Source of the DNA: Candidatus Saccharicenans subterraneus
GTDB lineage: Bacteria; Acidobacteriota; Aminicenantia; Aminicenantales; Saccharicenantaceae
Direction of reading: 5' to 3'
Assembly: GCA_003426165.1 (NCBI GenBank)
Contig: QUAH01000001.1
Location: forward strand, 186,001 to 250,000
DNA: 64,000 nt
Below the pieces are notes generated by a model, which saw only the letters and a list, made by a program, of their open reading frames with translations, ran no database searches and had not been told where the DNA came from. How positions within the stretch are numbered: position 1 is the stretch's first letter; each line of letters begins with the position of its first letter. Positions 26,435 to 35,796 of the stretch are shown here, in pieces. The position numbers were made by a program, and so were the translations under genes.

Positions 26435-27279
26435 GGACCATGGACAACCAGCTGGTGCCGATCGTAACCGTGCCGGAAGTGGCCACCGTGGTGGACATCC
26501 GCGAGGAAATTGCTGACGTCCGGACCTTTTATTTCACCTTTGACCGGCCGGAGATTGAACGGGCCTTCCGGATCCGGTCCGGCCAGTTCATCATGTGCAC
26601 CGTCTTCGGGGCCGGGGAGTTTGCCGTTTCTCTGCCGTTCAGCCCGGAGAACGACCGGAAGCATATCTCGGTCAGGAAGGTGGGCAAGGTGACCGCGGCC
26701 CTGCATGAGCTTCAACCCGGGGATAAAATCGGCATCCGGGGCCCGTTCGGCAACGGCTTTCCTTTTGAAGAAATAAAAGGAAAGAATGTCATTTACGTGG
26801 CCGGCGGGATCGGCTTGATTCCGCTCCGGTCCTCCATTGTCCATGTTCTTCAGCATCGGCCTGATTTTGGCCGGATGATCCTGGTCTACGGGGCCAGGAG
26901 CTCCAGGGACCTGATGTACAAGGATTCCATCAGGGAGTGGCAGGCCACCCGGGATTTTGAAACCCACTTCACCATCGACCGGCCGGAACCCGGCTGGACC
27001 GGCCAGGTTGGTTTTGTCAACCAGCTGGTGGCCGGGCTCAACCTGCCGGCCGAGAACACCGTGGCCTTTGTCTGCGGCCCGCCGGTAATGTTCAACGCCG
27101 TTATCAAGGAACTGAAGCTAAAGGGAATAAAGGAGCAGGACATTTATTCCACGCTGGAAAGGCACATGAAGTGCGGCATCGGGAAATGCCAGCACTGCGC
27201 CATCGGGCGAACCCTGGTCTGCGTCGACGGCCCGGTCTATACCTACAGGCAGATCAAGACCCTGGGAGAACAGATCTAA
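26431..27279 (+). CDS. FAD/NAD(P)-binding diaphorase subunit (HydG/AsrB/PyrK-like)
   Basis: A 282-residue ferredoxin-reductase-fold protein. An N-terminal FAD domain is followed by the NAD(P)-binding motif VAGGIGLIPLRS and the VCGPPVMF segment. The C-terminal [2Fe-2S] motif is CGIGKCQHC with a further Cys in LVCVDGPV, the pattern of sulfhydrogenase gamma, AsrB and PyrK proteins. It should exchange electrons with NADH or NADPH; which one cannot be read safely. The start overlaps the previous stop by 4 bp, and an in-frame ATG three codons later is an alternative. Confidence 0.88.
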   Translation: MRTMDNQLVPIVTVPEVATVVDIREEIADVRTFYFTFDRPEIERAFRIRSGQFIMCTVFGAGEFAVSLPFSPENDRKHISVRKVGKVTAALHELQPGDKIGIRGPFGNGFPFEEIKGKNVIYVAGGIGLIPLRSSIVHVLQHRPDFGRMILVYGARSSRDLMYKDSIREWQATRDFETHFTIDRPEPGWTGQVGFVNQLVAGLNLPAENTVAFVCGPPVMFNAVIKELKLKGIKEQDIYSTLERHMKCGIGKCQHCAIGRTLVCVDGPVYTYRQIKTLGEQI

Positions 27280-27280
27280 G

Positions 27281-27826
27281 ATGGAATCGCTGGAGCTGCT
27301 GCGGGAAGTCCTGACCGGGAAGACCTGCCTGGTCGGCATCGGCAATAGCCTGCGCGGTGACGACGGCTTCGGTCCTTACTTCATAGAGAAACTCAGGGAG
27401 AAGGCCCTCCTCCCGGAGGCCAACCTGATGACGGTTGAGGATGTGCCGGAAAACTATGCCTTCCCCATCTCCAGGATGGAGGTGACCACGGTGGTCTTTG
27501 TGGATGCCGTGATTCTCGAAGCTCCGCCGGGCACGGTCGTTTTAGGGCCACTGGAAGAGCTGGAGGAAATCGGCCAGATAGCTTCCACCCACAAGCTGGC
27601 CTTGCGGCTGACGGCCAGGGTTATCGAGGAGACCGGAAAAAAGGTCTACCTGCTGGGGGTGGTCCCGGAGTCCACCGAGTTCGGCCGGGAGCTGTCGCCG
27701 GCGGTCAGGCAGGCGGCGGTTGAACTGGTTTCTCTGGCAGAAAAACTTATCCGGGAAAATGAGGACGGGCTAACGGAATCAGAAAAAAAGAAGAAAACAG
27801 GGAGAAAAGCTAATGACCGGAACTGA
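27281..27826 (+). CDS. [NiFe]-hydrogenase maturation protease (HycI/HyaD family)
   Basis: An endopeptidase that removes the C-terminal extension of the hydrogenase large subunit after nickel insertion. 181 residues. The motif GIGNSLRGDDGFGP carries the first acidic nickel-binding residue, VFVDAVI the second, and STHKLAL a likely His ligand. The C-terminus is an unusual charged, lysine-rich tail. The large subunit encoded downstream keeps a 30-residue extension after DPCISCTDR, the substrate expected for this enzyme. The end overlaps the next gene by 14 bp. Confidence 0.92.
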   Translation: MESLELLREVLTGKTCLVGIGNSLRGDDGFGPYFIEKLREKALLPEANLMTVEDVPENYAFPISRMEVTTVVFVDAVILEAPPGTVVLGPLEELEEIGQIASTHKLALRLTARVIEETGKKVYLLGVVPESTEFGRELSPAVRQAAVELVSLAEKLIRENEDGLTESEKKKKTGRKANDRN

Positions 27827-29696
27827 GGCTCTCTGGCTCAGTCTCGCCAGCCTGCTGCTGTCTTTTCTGGCGGCCTTTTTACTTGGCAAAAAGGTTCGTC
27901 TTGTCCGCCTGACCGGAACCATCCTGATCTCCCTGGCCTGCTTTTTCCTGGCCTGGCAGGGAGTGATGATTCTGGGCGCGGGGCAGCCGGTCGAACTGGA
28001 GTTAAAGCTGGCCGGGATTCATATTCCGGTCTTGATTGACGGCCTTTCGGCCCTGTTTCTGCTGCTTCTTTCCGTCCTGGCCCTTGGCTCCACCCTTTTT
28101 GCTTACGGTTATTATGAAACTACCGAAACGAAAATAGTTCAGAAAGTTTACCTGGCCCTGCCCGTTTTCATTGCCGGCCTGGTTGGTCTTCTGACTGTTG
28201 ACGACCTCGGTCCCGGTTTTACCCTGGCCTGGCAGTTGATGGCCATTTCCTCATACCTTCTAATCAGGTGGGGCAGGCCGCTGAAGCTTTCAGGCAGGCC
28301 GGCCCTGGTCTACCTGGTTTTCATGGAAATGGCCTGGGTGCTGATAACCGGCTCCGCTTTCCTGGCTAAAGGTTATCATTTCGGGGATTCACTCGCGGCC
28401 GTCGGGCAAAAATTGTCCGGCTCGGGGCCGGTGGCCACCGCCATTTTCCTGGTCATGCTTCTTTTAGGCTTCGGTCTCAAGACCGGGATTTTCCCGCTCG
28501 GACAGCTCTGGATACCCGGGGCTTACTCGACCGCCTCCCCACCGGTTTCAGCCCTGCTGGCCGGCATCCTGGAAAAAACCGGGGTATTCGGGCTGATCAG
28601 AATCTTCTTCTTCGTGGCCCGTGGAGCCGGGGCCGGCTTTAATCCGGACCTGTGGGGACAGGTACTGGTGGTGGTCGGGACCCTGACTCTCTTCGTCGGG
28701 ACGGTCCAGGCCATCAAGCAGAGCGATTATCTCAGGCTCCTGGCTTATAGCTCCATCGGCCAGGTGGGCTACATCGTCCTGGCCCTGGGCAGCAGCCTGC
28801 TCGCCTGGCATTCTGGTTCGCCCCTGGCCGGGATTATCTTTGCCGGGGCTGTTTACCACAGCCTTAACCACGGAATCTTCAAGAGCCTTCTCTTCCTGAC
28901 CGGCGGCAGCCTGCTCTATGCCACGGGGACCCGGGACCTGAACCGCCTGGGCGGGCTCCTGGCCGTTATGCCAGTAACCGGCCTTCTGGCCGCCCTGGCG
29001 TCCTATTCCATCTCCGGCATGCCGGCCTCCAGTGGGTTTGTCAGCAAGTGGTTGATGATTGCCGGGAATTTCCTGGCCGGAAAAGATAGCCTGCTTTTAA
29101 CCATGGCCGGGATAGTGGCCCTGTTCACGGCGGCCTTTACCCTGGCCTGCTACGTGAAGTTTTTCGGGCTGGCTTTCACCTCGGCCGGGGCCGGCTGGAA
29201 ATTGAAGAGGGAAATCAGGGAAGTGCCGGGCTCCCTGCTGGTGCCAAAAATTTTCCTGGCCGCGATCTGCCTGAGCCAGGCTTTCCTGCCGGCGGTTTAT
29301 GTCCGGCTCATCGGCCGCAGCCTGGCCACAACCGAGGGGTTTCTTCTGACCGGAGTGGGGGCCGAGGGTCTTAAGACAAACCCAATCGGCCTTCAGATTT
29401 TTGAGGGGCCGGCCTTGCTGGCCGCAGTTGCCCCGCTGGCCATGCTGGCTCTGCTCCTGGTTCTGGCTTTCCTGGCCCGCTGGTTAAGGCAGTCGGCCGG
29501 AGCTCAGGAAGCCAGGGTCCCGGCCTGGCTGTGCGGTTACCAGGACCTTAATAAGAATAATGTCTATGCCGACCGCAACATGTTTTCCGACCTGAAGAAA
29601 TTTTTCCGGTGGACGGGGGCCAATAAAAATGTGGTGATTGATGATGATGAGTTGTCTGAATCTGTGGGCCGGGAAGAAAAAGGGGTAATTTCATGA
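27813..29696 (+). CDS. Hydrogenase membrane subunit, antiporter-like (HycC/HyfB/NuoL family)
   Basis: A 627-residue polytopic protein with about 14-16 hydrophobic segments, homologous to the proton- or sodium-pumping subunits of complex I. The conserved channel region KTGIFPLGQLWIPGAYSTASPPVSALLAGILEK is visible, quoted here only in part as PPVSALLAG with its flanking lysines. A hydrophilic C-terminal segment follows the last helix. It is the only antiporter-like subunit in the cluster, as in simple group 4 hydrogenases, so one ion-translocating unit is expected. It overlaps the large-subunit gene by 4 bp. Confidence 0.9.
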   Translation: MTGTEALWLSLASLLLSFLAAFLLGKKVRLVRLTGTILISLACFFLAWQGVMILGAGQPVELELKLAGIHIPVLIDGLSALFLLLLSVLALGSTLFAYGYYETTETKIVQKVYLALPVFIAGLVGLLTVDDLGPGFTLAWQLMAISSYLLIRWGRPLKLSGRPALVYLVFMEMAWVLITGSAFLAKGYHFGDSLAAVGQKLSGSGPVATAIFLVMLLLGFGLKTGIFPLGQLWIPGAYSTASPPVSALLAGILEKTGVFGLIRIFFFVARGAGAGFNPDLWGQVLVVVGTLTLFVGTVQAIKQSDYLRLLAYSSIGQVGYIVLALGSSLLAWHSGSPLAGIIFAGAVYHSLNHGIFKSLLFLTGGSLLYATGTRDLNRLGGLLAVMPVTGLLAALASYSISGMPASSGFVSKWLMIAGNFLAGKDSLLLTMAGIVALFTAAFTLACYVKFFGLAFTSAGAGWKLKREIREVPGSLLVPKIFLAAICLSQAFLPAVYVRLIGRSLATTEGFLLTGVGAEGLKTNPIGLQIFEGPALLAAVAPLAMLALLLVLAFLARWLRQSAGAQEARVPAWLCGYQDLNKNNVYADRNMFSDLKKFFRWTGANKNVVIDDDELSESVGREEKGVIS

Positions 29697-31384
29697 GCCG
29701 GAAAGAAGAACTCGTTCGCTGGCTGGAAAAAGAACTGGACGGTAATTTTATTTCTGCGGAAGCGACTATCCCGGGCCGTCTCTTCATCGACCTGAAAAGG
29801 GAGGCGCTGTCCGCGGCCGCAACTGGCCTGATGAACCGCGGTGCCCGTTACCAGGTGGGTGTTGGCTATGACGCCAGAAAGAGCGGCCAGGGATTTGGCC
29901 TGGTACACACCTTTGCCTTTGATAAAGATTCCTTGCTGGTGGCCCTGAGAACCTTTGCTCCCGAGGATGACCCGGAATTCGATTCGTTAACCCCGCTGAT
30001 TCCCGGCGCCGGCTGGTCGGAGAGGGAATACCAGGACCTGCTGGGCCTGAGATTCAGGAACCATCCGAACCCCAGGCGCCTGGTGCTGTCCGACGACTGG
30101 CCCGAGGGTATATATCCGCTGCGCCGTGAAGTTCCCCACGACCTGATGCCACCGGCGGCAGAGGAAGTGGCTTTTCGGCTGGAGGAAGCCCCGCCGGGCA
30201 CTTCCATAGTCCCCCTTGGTCCCTTCCACGCCAGCCTGCATGAACCGGCCCATTTTTCGGTTTACGTGGACGGTGAGGACATAAAAGGTTGCGAATACCG
30301 AGGCTTTATGACCCACCGGGGAATAGAGAAGCTGGCCCAGACCGAGCTGACCTATAACGACGTGCCCTTCGTGGCCGAAAGAATCTGCGGCATCTGCGGT
30401 TCTGTTCATTCGGTCAACTATGCCCAGGCGGTGGAGGCGGCGGCCGGGTTGAGGATTCCCAGGCGGGCCGAGTTCATCCGGATGGTGGCCCTGGAGCTGG
30501 AAAGGCTTCATTCTCACCTGCTGTGGCTGGGGGTGGCCGGGCATTTGATTGGCTTCGACACGGTCTTCATGCAGGCCTGGAGAATCAGGGAAAAAATAAT
30601 GTGGCTGGCGGAAAGGCTGACCGGGAACCGCAAGACCTACGGAATGGTGATAATCGGCGGGGTCCGCCGTGATATCAACCAGGACAGGTCGGAGGACATC
30701 AGGGCCGTTCTGAAGGAAGTTGAAAGAGAAATGCTGGCCCTGGAAAAAGCCATCCTCAAGGACCGGACCATTCATAAAAGAACCAGGGGAGTTGGCTATC
30801 TCTCCCGGGAAGAAGCTGTGAAGTGGAACCTGATAGGACCGGTGGCCCGGGCCCGGGGAGTGGATATGGATGCCCGCCGGGACCATCCCTACGCGGCCTA
30901 CGATGAAGTACAGTTTGAAGTTCCGCTGGCCGACTCCGGCGATGTCTGGGGAACCCTGGTGGTCAGGGTGAAAGAAGTCTACGAGGCCATAAAAATTATC
31001 AACCAGTGCCTGGATAAGCTGGAAAAACTTCCGAAAAACGAACCGCTGTCGGTTGACCTGGAAGGGCCGATTCCGGCCGGCCGGCAGGGGCTGTCGCTGG
31101 TCGAAGCCCCGCGGGGCGAGGCCGTGCATTACGTTCTCACCGGCGAGGAGAACCGGCCGGAACGCTGGCGGGTCAGGGCCCCAACTTATCCCAACCTGCA
31201 GGCGGTTCCCTCCATGCTTTTGAACAACAAGCTGGCCGATTTTCCGATTATCGTCGGCTCCATTGACCCCTGCATTTCCTGCACCGATCGGGTGCTGGTG
31301 GTGGAAAGAAGGTCGGGGAAGGCCAGACTGCTGTCCGGGCAGGAACTGGAAAACCTTTCCCGGGGGAAGAGGTCTAAGAAATGA
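29693..31384 (+). CDS. Group 4 [NiFe]-hydrogenase large subunit, NuoCD-like fusion (HycE type)
   Basis: The 563-residue catalytic subunit. Residues ~1-155 resemble NuoC/30-kDa subunits (WSEREYQDLLGLRF), and the rest is the NuoD/hydrogenase domain. The nickel-binding motifs are RICGICGSVHS (C232, C235) and DPCISC (C527, C530), so this is a true hydrogenase and not complex I. The HycE-like TDR ending is followed by a 30-residue extension, presumably cut after R533 by the neighbouring protease. It makes or oxidises H2 at a membrane-bound complex facing the cytoplasm. Confidence 0.95.
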   Translation: MSRKEELVRWLEKELDGNFISAEATIPGRLFIDLKREALSAAATGLMNRGARYQVGVGYDARKSGQGFGLVHTFAFDKDSLLVALRTFAPEDDPEFDSLTPLIPGAGWSEREYQDLLGLRFRNHPNPRRLVLSDDWPEGIYPLRREVPHDLMPPAAEEVAFRLEEAPPGTSIVPLGPFHASLHEPAHFSVYVDGEDIKGCEYRGFMTHRGIEKLAQTELTYNDVPFVAERICGICGSVHSVNYAQAVEAAAGLRIPRRAEFIRMVALELERLHSHLLWLGVAGHLIGFDTVFMQAWRIREKIMWLAERLTGNRKTYGMVIIGGVRRDINQDRSEDIRAVLKEVEREMLALEKAILKDRTIHKRTRGVGYLSREEAVKWNLIGPVARARGVDMDARRDHPYAAYDEVQFEVPLADSGDVWGTLVVRVKEVYEAIKIINQCLDKLEKLPKNEPLSVDLEGPIPAGRQGLSLVEAPRGEAVHYVLTGEENRPERWRVRAPTYPNLQAVPSMLLNNKLADFPIIVGSIDPCISCTDRVLVVERRSGKARLLSGQELENLSRGKRSKK

Positions 31385-32280
31385 AAGTGACGGCTGTAAT
31401 TATCAACCTGCTTTACTTCCTGGCCCTGGCTCCCTTTCTGGAAGGGGTGATGAGAAAGGTGACGGCCAGAATTCAATCGAGGCAGGGGCCACCGCTCTAC
31501 CAGCCCTACCTTGACCTCTTAAAGCTCCTGGGAAAAGAGAACCTGAACGCGGCCGGGCACCCGGTTTTCCGGCTGGCCCCGCTGCTGGCCTTTGCTTCCG
31601 TTCTGTCGGCCGTGGCCCTGCTGCCCCTGGCCGGACAGAGCAGTTTCCTGGCCCATTCCTCGGACCTGATGACCCTGATTTATTTCCTCACCCTGAGCGG
31701 TTTTTTCATTCTGATTGGAGCCCTGGCCAGCGGCAATCCTTTTGCCGGGGTCGGCGCCAGCCGCGAAATGATGACTATCATCATGCTGGAACCGGTGCTG
31801 GCCATGACCCTGATCCTGGGCGTTGTCCGGGCGGGAAGCCTGAATCTGTTGGCAGCAACGGGTGGGGTCTCCTCGGCCAGGGGACTTTCTTATTTCCTGA
31901 TGATGGCGGTTTACCTGGTGGCCCTGCAGGCTTTTGTTTCCAGGCAGCCCTTTGATATACCGGAAGCCGAGGTGGAAATTCTGGAAGGGCCCTACATTGA
32001 ATACAGCGGGCCGAATTATGCCCTTTTCCGGTATACCCTTAACCTGAAGCGGATGTTTTACAGCTGGCTGTTCGTGGCCGGCTTCCTTGGCTTCTGGCTG
32101 CCGGGAAGCCCGGTCCTGAACCTGGCCATCCAGACCGTTCTAATCCTGGTTTTATTCGTGTTGATTTCGGTGGTCGGGGCCACCCATCCCCGCTTCCGCA
32201 TGGACCAGGCCCTTAAATTTTATGCGGTGCTGGTGTTGCTGTCGCTGGTGGCCGTTGGCCTGGGGGTCCGAGGATGGTAG
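31381..32280 (+). CDS. Hydrogenase membrane subunit (HycD/NuoH family)
   Basis: A 299-residue integral membrane protein with about eight helices. ARIQSRQGPPLYQPYLDLLK and KLLGKENLNAAG match the loop that contacts the quinone or hydrogenase module in NuoH/HycD proteins, and PFDIPEAEVEILEGP is the second conserved loop. It anchors the hydrogenase small and large subunits to the membrane. It starts 4 bp inside the large-subunit gene. Confidence 0.93.
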   Translation: MKVTAVIINLLYFLALAPFLEGVMRKVTARIQSRQGPPLYQPYLDLLKLLGKENLNAAGHPVFRLAPLLAFASVLSAVALLPLAGQSSFLAHSSDLMTLIYFLTLSGFFILIGALASGNPFAGVGASREMMTIIMLEPVLAMTLILGVVRAGSLNLLAATGGVSSARGLSYFLMMAVYLVALQAFVSRQPFDIPEAEVEILEGPYIEYSGPNYALFRYTLNLKRMFYSWLFVAGFLGFWLPGSPVLNLAIQTVLILVLFVLISVVGATHPRFRMDQALKFYAVLVLLSLVAVGLGVRGW

Positions 32281-32313
32281 GTACAGGAAAACAAATGAAA
32301 GGTGAAGCCTGAG

Positions 32314-32859
32314 ATGTGGCTGTGGAATAAAATCAAGCAACTGGCGATTTCCTTCAGGGCCGGGATGGTTACCCTGCATTATCCATTTGAGCCGCGGCCC
32401 GCACCCGAGGGCTTCCGGGGTCAGCCGGTCTGGGACCACACCAAGTGCATAGGCTGTGCCGGCTGCGCCAGCCACTGCCCGGCCCGGACCATCTTTCTGC
32501 GGGATATCTGCCAGGAGCTGCGGATCCTGCTTTACGATTCTTCCCGCTGCACCTACTGCGGGCGCTGTGCCGACCTCTGCCCGGAAAAGGCCATCACCAT
32601 GAGTGACAAATTTGAACTGGCCACCGATAACCGCCAGGACATCACCCAGAGCCTGGAGCTGTTCATGATGACCTGCCAGCGCTGCGGCCGCTGCTATGAC
32701 CTGGAGATAAAGAATTACATAGACCGGCTGAGTTCTCTCGGTTACCGTTATGACTCCCTGGAAGCCCGCAAGGTAATCCGCCGGAGCACGGCCGATTTCT
32801 CTCCGGAAGAACTGGAAAAGACCGTTACCTACGAAAGGCCCGGGAGGTTGGAGAAATGA
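32314..32859 (+). CDS. Two-cluster [4Fe-4S] hydrogenase subunit (HycF/HyfH/NuoI-like)
   Basis: About 181 residues. Two ferredoxin motifs, CIGCAGCASHCP and CTYCGRCADLCP, carry electrons between the peripheral diaphorase arm and the small subunit. A further CQRCGRC pair in the C-terminal part is extra to the usual NuoI pattern and could hold another metal site. The track starts at GTG 32302; I prefer ATG 32314 (MWLWNKIKQ), which has AAAGGTGA at suitable distance. Confidence 0.9.
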   Translation: MWLWNKIKQLAISFRAGMVTLHYPFEPRPAPEGFRGQPVWDHTKCIGCAGCASHCPARTIFLRDICQELRILLYDSSRCTYCGRCADLCPEKAITMSDKFELATDNRQDITQSLELFMMTCQRCGRCYDLEIKNYIDRLSSLGYRYDSLEARKVIRRSTADFSPEELEKTVTYERPGRLEK

Positions 32860-33422
32860 CCATATTTAAGAAGCTGGCCGGCAGAGCCTTCCGCCGCTCG
32901 GTCTGGGTCTATCACTGCAACAGCGGAGCCTGCAACGGCTGCGACATTGAAATTCTCAACATCCTCACCCCTTACTACGACGTGGAGCGGTTCGGAATAA
33001 GACTGGTGGGCTCACCCCGCCAGGCCGACGCCATCCTGCTGTCGGGAGCGGTGACCCGTCCCACCCTGCCCCTGGTTAAAAAGGCCTACCAGGCGGTGCC
33101 GGCTCCCAAGCTGGTTTTTGCCGTAGGGTCCTGTGCCATCGGTGGCGGCTGCTGGTATGATACTTATAATGTGACCGGCGGCGGGGAGAAAGCCATTCCG
33201 GTTCATTATTTCATACCGGGCTGCCCGCCCCGGCCGGAGGCCATCATCTACGGGGTAGCCCTGGCCCTGGGTCTGGTTGATAAGAAGGTGGCCCCGGTGG
33301 AGCTCAAGCAGATGGAATTCCCGGTGGACATGTACCGTCGGGCCAGGCTTTTTGAAGTCAATAATGTCATCTATAAGTTATTGGGCGAAGAGGATGACCG
33401 CCTGGAATTCGGGAGGAAATGA
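32856..33422 (+). CDS. Group 4 hydrogenase small subunit (HycG/NuoB-like)
   Basis: A 188-residue protein holding the proximal [4Fe-4S] cluster next to the nickel site. Cysteines are in CNSGACNGCDIE, GSCAIGGG and PGCPPRPEAI, the NuoB/HycG pattern. There is no Tat signal, so the complex faces the cytoplasm. It overlaps the previous gene by 4 bp and ends 1 bp before the response-regulator gene, so the operon runs on into the signalling genes. Confidence 0.94.
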   Translation: MTIFKKLAGRAFRRSVWVYHCNSGACNGCDIEILNILTPYYDVERFGIRLVGSPRQADAILLSGAVTRPTLPLVKKAYQAVPAPKLVFAVGSCAIGGGCWYDTYNVTGGGEKAIPVHYFIPGCPPRPEAIIYGVALALGLVDKKVAPVELKQMEFPVDMYRRARLFEVNNVIYKLLGEEDDRLEFGRK

Positions 33423-33423
33423 C

Positions 33424-33834
33424 ATGGCCAGGATTCTTCTGGTGGACGACGACCGCGACCTGACCGACAGCCTGGGCCAGGTCCTTCGTTTCAAGGGTTA
33501 TGAAGTGGAAGTGGCCCACAGCGGCCATGAAGGCTTGAAGAAGATGCTGGAATTCAAGCCCGACCTGGTCATCCTGGATGTCATGATGGAAACCGATACC
33601 GCCGGTTTCGAAGCCGTCTATAAGATCAGGAGCGACCGGCCGGATTCAAAGTACCGGGATTTCAGGGATGTCCCCATCATCATCCTGACCGCCATCAACC
33701 AGGTCACCAACTCCCGGTTTTCTCTCGACCAGGAAGAGAGCTTCCTGCCCGGTCGCAATGAATTCTTGACCAAGCCGGTGGAAGTGGAAGAGCTCCTGGA
33801 AAAAATCTCCAGGAACCTGGAAGGGCAAAAATGA
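33424..33834 (+). CDS. Receiver-domain response regulator in the hydrogenase operon
   Basis: A 136-residue single-domain receiver. The true start is the ATG at 33424 behind GGGAGGAA; the track ORF starts far upstream inside the hydrogenase gene. The acidic pair is in ILLVDDDRD, the phospho-acceptor is D52 (LVILDVMM) and the lysine is in FLTKPVEV. A loop insertion of about 20 residues before that lysine is longer than in CheY. No DNA-binding domain. It overlaps the sensor-kinase gene by 4 bp, so the two are probably partners. Confidence 0.93.
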   Translation: MARILLVDDDRDLTDSLGQVLRFKGYEVEVAHSGHEGLKKMLEFKPDLVILDVMMETDTAGFEAVYKIRSDRPDSKYRDFRDVPIIILTAINQVTNSRFSLDQEESFLPGRNEFLTKPVEVEELLEKISRNLEGQK

Positions 33835-35774
33835 AACTGGAGGATCTGGCCCGGAAGCTTGATGTGTTGAGGTCCAGCCTCCGCTTCAAGCTGATTTTCG
33901 GCCTGCTGACCATCGTCTTCCTGATGGGCGCGCTGTCCATTTATCTTGGCGTTAATTCCATCAACCGCAACGTTATCAGGGAAGCCTACGACAACGTCAG
34001 AAACAGCCTGAAGGCTATCAGCGACCTCTACCAGGAAGAAATCCGGAACCGGGCCGGAATAGTTGAGTACCTGGCCCGGACCTCGGAGATCGTCAGTGCC
34101 ACGGCCTCGGGAAACAGGGAGTACCTGTTTGACAAGCTGGTCCAGATCAAGCAGGAGTTTGGCTTTGATATCGTCAACGTGGTCCGGCCGGACGGGACCA
34201 TCCTGGTCAGGGCCAATAACTTTGAAGCCTACGGCGACAGCGTAAGCCATTACAAGTACATTCACTGGGTCCTGACCAACAGGAAACCGGCGGCCGGAAC
34301 CGGCATCCTCGGTTACGAAAATATCAAGAATGAAGGCCCGGACCTGGCGGCCAGAACCCTGATCAGTGTTGTTCCCACGCCCAGGGCCAGGGCCCAGAAA
34401 CGGGAGATGGAAGAAAGGGCCCTGGTGCTGAAAACAGTTTCGCCCATATTTCAGGGTTCCCGCCTGGTGGGGGTGCTCTATGCGGCCGTCCTGCTCAATA
34501 ACAACGACCGCTTTGTTGACCGGTTTAAGAACCTGATTTTCAAGGAAGAAAAAATAAAGGGCAAGGACGTCGGCACCATCACCATCTTTGTCGACGACGT
34601 CCGGGTGGCCACCAATGTCGTTGACCGCAACGGCCGGCGGGCGGTGGGCACCCTGGTCTCGGAAGAAGTCTTCCGCCAGGTGTACGAACAGGGCCGGGAC
34701 TGGCTGGGCCGGGCTTTCGTGGTTAACGATTATTATCTTTCCGGCTATACCCGGCTGACCGATATCGAAAACAAGCCGGTGGGCATGCTCTACGTGGGTA
34801 TCCTGGAGGGCAAGTTTTCCGGCATCCTGCGGCGGACGACCATCCTTTATTTCCTTCTTATCTTCCTGATGACCGGGATTGCCATCTACATGTCGACCTA
34901 CCTGGTCAACCTTTATACCCGGCCCATCAACCGGATGATCGAGGCCACGGCCGAGATCGCCCGCGGGAATTATCATCTGCTGGAGATCCCTCCAGACGAG
35001 AGTGCCGAAATCCGGGAAGTTGAAGAACATTTCAATGAAATGGTCCGGGCCATCGAGGACCGTGACCGCCGGTTGAAGGAGCTGGCCGAAAAGACCATTC
35101 TGCGCTCGGAAAAGCTGGCCTCGGTCGGTCGCCTGGCCTCGGGCATTGCCCATGAGATTAACAACCCGCTGACCGGCATCCTGACCTACAGCAGCCTGCT
35201 GCTGGAAGAGCTGAAAGGTACTCCTTACGAAGAAGATTTAAGGACCATCAAGGAAGAGACCCTGCGCTGCCGCAAGATTGTCCGCGGCCTGCTGGATTTT
35301 GCCCGGGACTACAAGCCCGAAAGAATGGAGGCCGACCTGAATGACCTGATCGGTGAAGTCCTGGGCCTGCTGGAAAAACATGTCAACTTTCAGAATGTGA
35401 AAATAATAAAGAACCTGGACCCGAACCTACCGGCGGTCAAAGTGGATGCCGACGAATTCCGCTCGGTGATCAACAACCTGGCGGTTAACGCCGCCGACGC
35501 CATGCCCGAGGGCGGGCAGCTGACCATATCGACCTCTTATGACCGGGAAAACAACCTGGTGATAGTCCGGGTGGCCGATACCGGAGTTGGCATAAGCGAG
35601 GAAAACCTGAAGAGAATTTTTGAACCCTTCTTCACCACCAAGGAAAAGGGCAAGGGAACCGGCCTGGGACTGGCCATGGCCTACGGGGTGATTAAAAGGC
35701 ACAATGGAACTATCGAGGTCAGCAGCCGGGTGGGCGAGGGGACAGAATTCACCATAAAGCTGCCGGTGGAATGA
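33831..35774 (+). CDS. Cache-type membrane sensor histidine kinase
   Basis: 647 residues. A membrane helix at ~20-42 ([21 protein letters not shown]), a large extracytoplasmic region of ~290 residues that looks like a Cache sensor ([34 protein letters not shown]), and a second helix at ~340-362. A HAMP linker follows ([19 protein letters not shown]), then HisKA with H441 ([12 protein letters not shown]) and an HATPase domain with N, G1 and G2 boxes ([27 protein letters not shown]). The ligand is unknown. The operon position links it to the hydrogenase. Confidence 0.95.
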   Translation: MKLEDLARKLDVLRSSLRFKLIFGLLTIVFLMGALSIYLGVNSINRNVIREAYDNVRNSLKAISDLYQEEIRNRAGIVEYLARTSEIVSATASGNREYLFDKLVQIKQEFGFDIVNVVRPDGTILVRANNFEAYGDSVSHYKYIHWVLTNRKPAAGTGILGYENIKNEGPDLAARTLISVVPTPRARAQKREMEERALVLKTVSPIFQGSRLVGVLYAAVLLNNNDRFVDRFKNLIFKEEKIKGKDVGTITIFVDDVRVATNVVDRNGRRAVGTLVSEEVFRQVYEQGRDWLGRAFVVNDYYLSGYTRLTDIENKPVGMLYVGILEGKFSGILRRTTILYFLLIFLMTGIAIYMSTYLVNLYTRPINRMIEATAEIARGNYHLLEIPPDESAEIREVEEHFNEMVRAIEDRDRRLKELAEKTILRSEKLASVGRLASGIAHEINNPLTGILTYSSLLLEELKGTPYEEDLRTIKEETLRCRKIVRGLLDFARDYKPERMEADLNDLIGEVLGLLEKHVNFQNVKIIKNLDPNLPAVKVDADEFRSVINNLAVNAADAMPEGGQLTISTSYDRENNLVIVRVADTGVGISEENLKRIFEPFFTTKEKGKGTGLGLAMAYGVIKRHNGTIEVSSRVGEGTEFTIKLPVE

Positions 35775-35796
35775 GGACCGGCCGGAGGAAAAGAAA

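Noticed and set aside
33618-35153. A 511-codon minus-strand ORF over the receiver and sensor-kinase genes
   Set aside because: Shadow ORF; the kinase motifs are on the plus strand.
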